From contig NW_025813704.1 in assembly GCF_021917145.1 (NCBI RefSeq), positions 124,001 to 188,000 of the forward strand: a stretch of 64,000 nt of DNA. Reading direction: 5' to 3'. Below are positions 62,667 through 64,000 of the stretch, piece after piece. Position numbers and translations under genes: made by a program. The notes beneath the pieces were generated by a model. It was not told the DNA's origin. It saw only the letters and a list, made by a program, of their open reading frames with translations, and ran no database searches. Numbering within the stretch: the stretch's first letter is position 1; each line of letters begins with the position of its first letter. The DNA comes from Hypomesus transpacificus. Its lineage: Eukaryota > Chordata > Actinopteri > Osmeriformes > Osmeridae.

Positions 62667-63887
62667 TTCCCTGTGTCTAGCATGGCCCTGGTGTGACCCC
62701 GCTGTGCTGCTCTGCAGGGTGGTGACCAGCTGGATCGAGCAGCGTCAGGTCCAGTCAGAGAAGGCCAACCTCTCCATCCTGTTTGACAAGTACCTCCCCA
62801 CCTGCCTGGAGAAGCTCAAGTTCAGCTTCAAGAAGATCACTCCCATCCCGGAGGTGACGCTGGTGCAGACCCTGCTGCAGCTCATGGAGTGTCTGCTGGT
62901 GCCAGAGAACACTCCTCCAGACTCCCATAAAGAGATCTACGAGCTGTACTTTGTCTTCGCCTGCATCTGGGCCTTCGGAGGAGCCATGTTTCAGGACCAG
63001 GTACACACACATGCTACACACGCTACACACACCAGGTACACACACATGCCACACACGTCACATTGCTGAGTACTGGAATAATAAACTTTCCATAAAACAG
63101 TCTCAGCAGCAGTCACACATCTAACCTGTCCCCCTCCCTCCCTCCTCCCCCTCCCTCCTGCCCCTCCTCTCTCCTCCCTCTGTCCCCTCCCTCCTCCCCT
63201 TCCTCCCCCTCCCTCCTCCCCCTCCTCCCTCCTCCCTCTGTCCCCTCCCTCCTCCCCCTCCTCCCTCCTCCCTCTGTCCCCTCCCTCCTCCCCCTCCTCC
63301 CTCCTCCCTCTGTCCCCTCCCTCCTCCCCCTCCTCCCTCCTGTCCTGGGTCCAGCTGATGGACTACAGAGTAGAGTTCAGCAAGTGGTGGGTGAACGAGT
63401 TCAAGACCATCAAGTTCCCGTCCCACGGCACTGTGTTTGACTACTACATCAACCCCAGCACCAAGAAGTTCTCTCCCTGGACAGACAAAGTCCCCAAGTT
63501 TGTCTTGGACCCAGAACTCCCTCTGCAGGTGATGATCCTCACCCTCCTTCCCCCTCCTCACCCCTCCTCCCCCTCCTCTCAGCTCCTCCAGATCTCTCTC
63601 TGGGTCTTGATCCATGCGTTCTGATGGTCATGGTGATGGGATGATGTGTAGATGTGCTGCTGTCCTGCTGCTGTTCCAGGCCTCCCTGGTGCACACAGCT
63701 GAGACCACCCGGATCCGCTACTTCATGGACATGCTGATGGAGAGGAAGTGTCCTGTGATGCTGGTGGGGAACGCAGGCAGCGGGAAGTCTGTGCTGATGG
63801 GAGACAAGCTGAGGAGCCTGGACTCTGACAACTACCTGGTCCAGTCTGTCCCCTTCAACTTCTACACCACCTCCGCCATGCTGCAGG
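40763..63887 (+). CDS. dnah17: DNAH17, axonemal dynein heavy chain, N-terminal 2490 codons (continues beyond window)
   Basis: Forty-seven coding exons join in phase with no frameshift or stop, from ATG at 40763 to the donor at 63888. Vertebrate DNAH17 is about 4460 aa, so the missing part (rest of AAA3, AAA4, stalk, AAA5-6, C-terminal domain) lies to the right. DNAH17 is an outer-arm dynein heavy chain, best known from sperm flagella, that converts ATP hydrolysis into sliding of doublet microtubules (family knowledge). Assignment over DNAH9/DNAH11 rests on overall likeness and position next to cyth1 and timp2 as in human 17q25. Exon groups are listed as separate entries. The introns are unusually rich in minisatellites, several made of the splice sites themselves. 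Confidence 0.92.
42211..42310 (+). other. 90-bp dnah17 intron 5 with direct-repeat ends
   Basis: CAGGTGAAAA at 42211-42220 spans the 5' splice junction and is repeated at 42301-42310 across the 3' junction, exactly one intron length (90 bp) away. Confidence 0.8.
43626..44005 (+). repeat. 52-bp array repeating the dnah17 exon 10 donor junction
   Basis: Seven copies of ACTGTCAAG or GCTGTCAAG followed by GTGAGGCCCTG, at 52-bp spacing; the first junction (after 43645) is the real exon end. An eighth copy is cut off at about 44005. Each repeated unit also carries TTATACAG before the coding-like part, giving a potential acceptor. Confidence 0.95.
44370..44455 (-). mobile_element. tRNA-Cys-derived SINE head in dnah17 intron 11
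   Basis: On the minus strand: GGCTCAGCGATAGAGCATTT, then CACTGCACATCAAGAGGTCC and B-box GGTTCAAATCC. It follows tRNA-Cys(GCA) closely from A-box to T-arm. It fills more than half of a 155-bp intron and ends about 16 bp before the acceptor. Confidence 0.7.
44972..45790 (+). repeat. 37-bp array repeating the dnah17 exon 13 donor junction
   Basis: Twenty-two junctions of the type TCCTGGTACAACCAG followed by GTAGCAGACAC, at exact 37-bp steps from 44996 to 45773. The first is the real donor. The unit holds the last 24 coding bases (LIVSWYNQ) and 13 intron bases. One copy has lost the GGT (ACCAAGTAG near 45325). Confidence 0.97.
45897..45940 (+). repeat. (CTGT)n microsatellite
   Basis: About ten CTGT units in dnah17 intron 13, about 70 bp before the exon 14 acceptor. 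Confidence 0.9.
46619..47485. mobile_element. non-autonomous hAT-type DNA transposon in dnah17 intron 15
   Basis: Perfect 14-bp terminal inverted repeats CAGGGGTGTCAAAC at the left end and GTTTGACACCCCTG at the right end, flanked by the identical 8-bp target duplication TCCTAGGG at 46611-46618 and 47486-47493. Eight-bp duplications and this terminal type point to the hAT superfamily. The 867-bp interior has no transposase frame, so it would have depended on a helper. Confidence 0.88.
46822..46905 (+). other. tRNA-like segment nested in the hAT element
   Basis: GTGTAGTTGGTTAAAGCG resembles an A-box/D-arm and AAGTTCGCGCCCC a B-box, about 50 bp apart. Could be a nested SINE head or chance. No full cloverleaf was confirmed by eye. 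Confidence 0.3.
47566..49126 (+). repeat. about 51-copy array repeating the dnah17 exon 16 acceptor junction
   Basis: Units of 27-43 bp, each GAGTGGTC then (TC)n, TGTGTGTTCATGCAG or TGTGTATTGATGCAG. By eye count, 51 GAGTGG (two GAATGG) starts, the last being the real exon 16 at 49127. Every unit thus carries a pyrimidine tract, an AG and the first eight exon bases. It lacks stop codons in all plus frames, so open frames of up to about 300 codons are artefacts. Confidence 0.95.
49127..53614 (+). CDS. dnah17: dnah17 exons 16-24, tail to linker junction
   Basis: Exons 49127-49264, 49448-49591, 49935-50120, 51695-51949, 52109-52278, 52417-52639, 52971-53087, 53268-53354 and 53462-53614, residues about 794-1284. 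Mostly helical tail with no catalytic motif. Family-typical stretches: [56 protein letters not shown], and LLKELWDMI near residue 1275, which opens the DHC_N2 linker. The donor of exon 16 (GAG then GTTCAG) is weak. Confidence 0.88.
49631..49910 (+). repeat. GCATGGTGCTGCACA/TTA minisatellite in dnah17 intron 17
   Basis: About 17 units of 15-17 bp (AGCATGGTGCTGCAC or TTAGCATGGTGCTGCA), filling the intron to about 25 bp before exon 18. Confidence 0.9.
50309..51690 (+). repeat. 1.4-kb GT/GACCTG array in dnah17 intron 18
   Basis: (GT)n runs interrupted by GACCTG every 10-18 bp, about 95 interruptions. It shows larger-scale duplication (the sequence around 50460-50700 recurs near 50780-51000 and 51110-51360). 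It ends at the exon 19 acceptor CCTGTCAG. Confidence 0.95.
52723..52950 (+). repeat. 32-bp minisatellite in dnah17 intron 21
   Basis: Seven copies of a 32-bp unit (CAGCTCAGACCATGGGACCT plus GCGCTAACTCTT), ending about 20 bp before the exon 22 acceptor. Each unit has AACTCTTCAG, an acceptor-like string. Confidence 0.93.
53730..57414 (+). CDS. dnah17: dnah17 exons 25-35, linker (DHC_N2)
   Basis: Exons 53730-53978, 54334-54456, 54610-54732, 54910-55134, 55382-55473, 55616-55742, 55824-55976, 56182-56307, 56412-56519, 56616-56747 and 57254-57414, residues about 1285-1823. The linker swings during the power stroke. Recognisable: [53 protein letters not shown] and [19 protein letters not shown], which leads into AAA1. 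Exon 34 ends AAG followed by GCAAGC, a GC-type donor; no in-phase GT alternative is near. Confidence 0.9.
53985..54297 (+). repeat. 19-bp minisatellite after the dnah17 exon 25 donor
   Basis: About 16 copies of CAGACCCCTGTCTTACCCC or its CCTCTG variant, starting about 10 bp after the donor at 53979. Each unit ends in a C-rich tract plus CAG, resembling an acceptor. Confidence 0.93.
56748..57253 (+). other. GC-AG intron 34 of dnah17
   Basis: Exon ends ACCAGCAAG and the intron starts GCAAGC; the acceptor is CTCCTCAG before 57254. The context AAG/GCAAG fits the strong consensus known for the minor GC-AG class. Confidence 0.85.
56773..57200 (+). repeat. 44-bp minisatellite with telomere-like repeats
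   Basis: Nine to ten copies of a 44-bp unit (GTCTGACCAGGCGCAGTAGG plus CTAACCCTAACCCTCACTGCCCCA). Each unit holds two TAACCC units, the vertebrate telomere repeat on its C strand. Confidence 0.94.
57550..58921 (+). CDS. dnah17: dnah17 exons 36-40, AAA1 (main ATPase module)
   Basis: Exons 57550-57706, 57844-57948, 58038-58195, 58459-58597 and 58694-58921, residues about 1824-2086. AAA1 is the principal hydrolysis site of dynein. Walker A GPAGTGKT at 1843-1850, Walker B CFDEFNR with Asp1895/Glu1896, sensor-I region [10 protein letters not shown] (Asn about 1946). All catalytic residues expected are present. Confidence 0.94.
59107..59385 (+). repeat. 16-bp minisatellite in dnah17 intron 40
   Basis: About 17-18 copies of GTGACTGTGTTGGCGT with GGTGT and GGGGT variants. 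Confidence 0.92.
59651..63000 (+). CDS. dnah17: dnah17 exons 41-45, AAA2
   Basis: Exons 59651-59788, 60487-60619, 62212-62339, 62481-62629 and 62718-63000, residues about 2087-2363. Walker A GNAGTGKS at 2124-2131, Walker B region WIVLDGDID at about 2196-2204, then [19 protein letters not shown] and [19 protein letters not shown]2 binds but is not thought to turn over nucleotide in dyneins (family knowledge). Introns 41 and 42 are filled by large tandem arrays. Confidence 0.93.
59808..60480 (+). repeat. CTTGTGGCGTGTGCTGTGT array in dnah17 intron 41
   Basis: About 35 units of roughly 19 bp alternating GTGGCGTGTGCTGTGTCTT and GTGGCATGTCCTGTGTCTT, filling the intron up to the exon 42 acceptor (GTCCAG). 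Confidence 0.93.
60637..62178 (+). repeat. 1.54-kb CTCCTCC/CCACCCTG array in dnah17 intron 42
   Basis: About 70 units of 18-24 bp (CCACCCTGCTCCTCCTCCTC). The plus strand is at least 85% pyrimidine. No stop codon in any plus frame over the array, hence very long Pro/Ser/Leu-rich frames and Arg/Glu-rich minus frames that are not genes. Confidence 0.95.
63125..63345 (+). repeat. CCCTCCTCC-rich repeat in dnah17 intron 45
   Basis: A unit of about 37 bp (CTCCTCCCTCTGTCCCCTCC plus CTCCTCCCCCTCCTCCC) repeated about five times. Confidence 0.85.
63355..63887 (+). CDS. dnah17: dnah17 exons 46-47, start of AAA3
   Basis: Exons 63355-63528 and 63680-63887, residues about 2364-2490. Walker A GNAGSGKS at 2451-2458 marks AAA3, a regulatory ATPase site. 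Ends in phase 1 after the CTGCAGG at 63887; the next exon is outside the window. Confidence 0.93.
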
Positions 63888-64000
63888 GTACTCACACACA
63901 CACACACACACACACATACAGTCTTTCTCACACACTCCCACACACACACACACTCACATGAGTGTTGAGTGGCCCCCTGAGAGTGCTGCCTGTCCTGGTT

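Overview
The window is vertebrate nuclear DNA, almost certainly from a teleost fish. It holds long multi-exon genes with GT-AG introns, very abundant GT/CT microsatellites and minisatellites, tRNA-derived SINE pieces with the common teleost tail motif, and a hAT-type DNA transposon. Six protein-coding genes were rebuilt exon by exon. All reading frames and splice phases join without a break, so none looks like a pseudogene.

Layout: (1) 1-2503 +, the 3' end of trim8 (last three exons). (2) 6997-8705 -, complete arl3 (6 exons, 182 aa), convergent with trim8. (3) 10132-13507 +, complete sfxn2 (11 exons, 320 aa), divergent from arl3. (4) 14591-19208 +, complete timp2 (5 exons, 220 aa), with a 3' UTR to about 21.07 kb. 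(5) 27847-39294 +, complete cyth1 (13 ordinary coding exons plus a 3-nt microexon, 398/399 aa). (6) 40763-63887 +, the first 47 coding exons (about 2490 codons) of dnah17, running from the start codon to just past the AAA3 P-loop and continuing off the right edge. trim8-arl3-sfxn2 matches human 10q24.32; timp2-cyth1-dnah17 matches human 17q25.3 (USP36, which lies between TIMP2 and CYTH1 in human, is not seen). These genes are neighbours and do not form a pathway or operon. arl3 and dnah17 both serve cilia or flagella, sfxn2 is mitochondrial, timp2 is extracellular, cyth1 is an Arf exchange factor, and trim8 is an E3 ligase.

The most unusual property is the tandem-repeat load, about 20 minisatellite arrays. 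At several loci the repeat unit is made from a splice junction. In sfxn2 exon 3, cyth1 exon 8, and dnah17 exons 10 and 13, the end of the exon plus its 5' splice site is repeated 4 to about 25 times. Before dnah17 exon 16 the 3' splice site plus the first bases of the exon is repeated about 51 times. In a timp2 intron a 30-bp array is built from the 5' half of a tRNA-Cys-like sequence. Other notable items are a 3-nt cyth1 microexon (diglycine/triglycine PH switch), a NAGNAG acceptor, a cyth1 exon lying between a 48-nt poly-C tract and (TG)39, and a GC-AG intron in dnah17.

Exon borders were set by eye from splice consensus, phase and remembered family sequences. Untranslated regions and repeat-copy counts are approximate.
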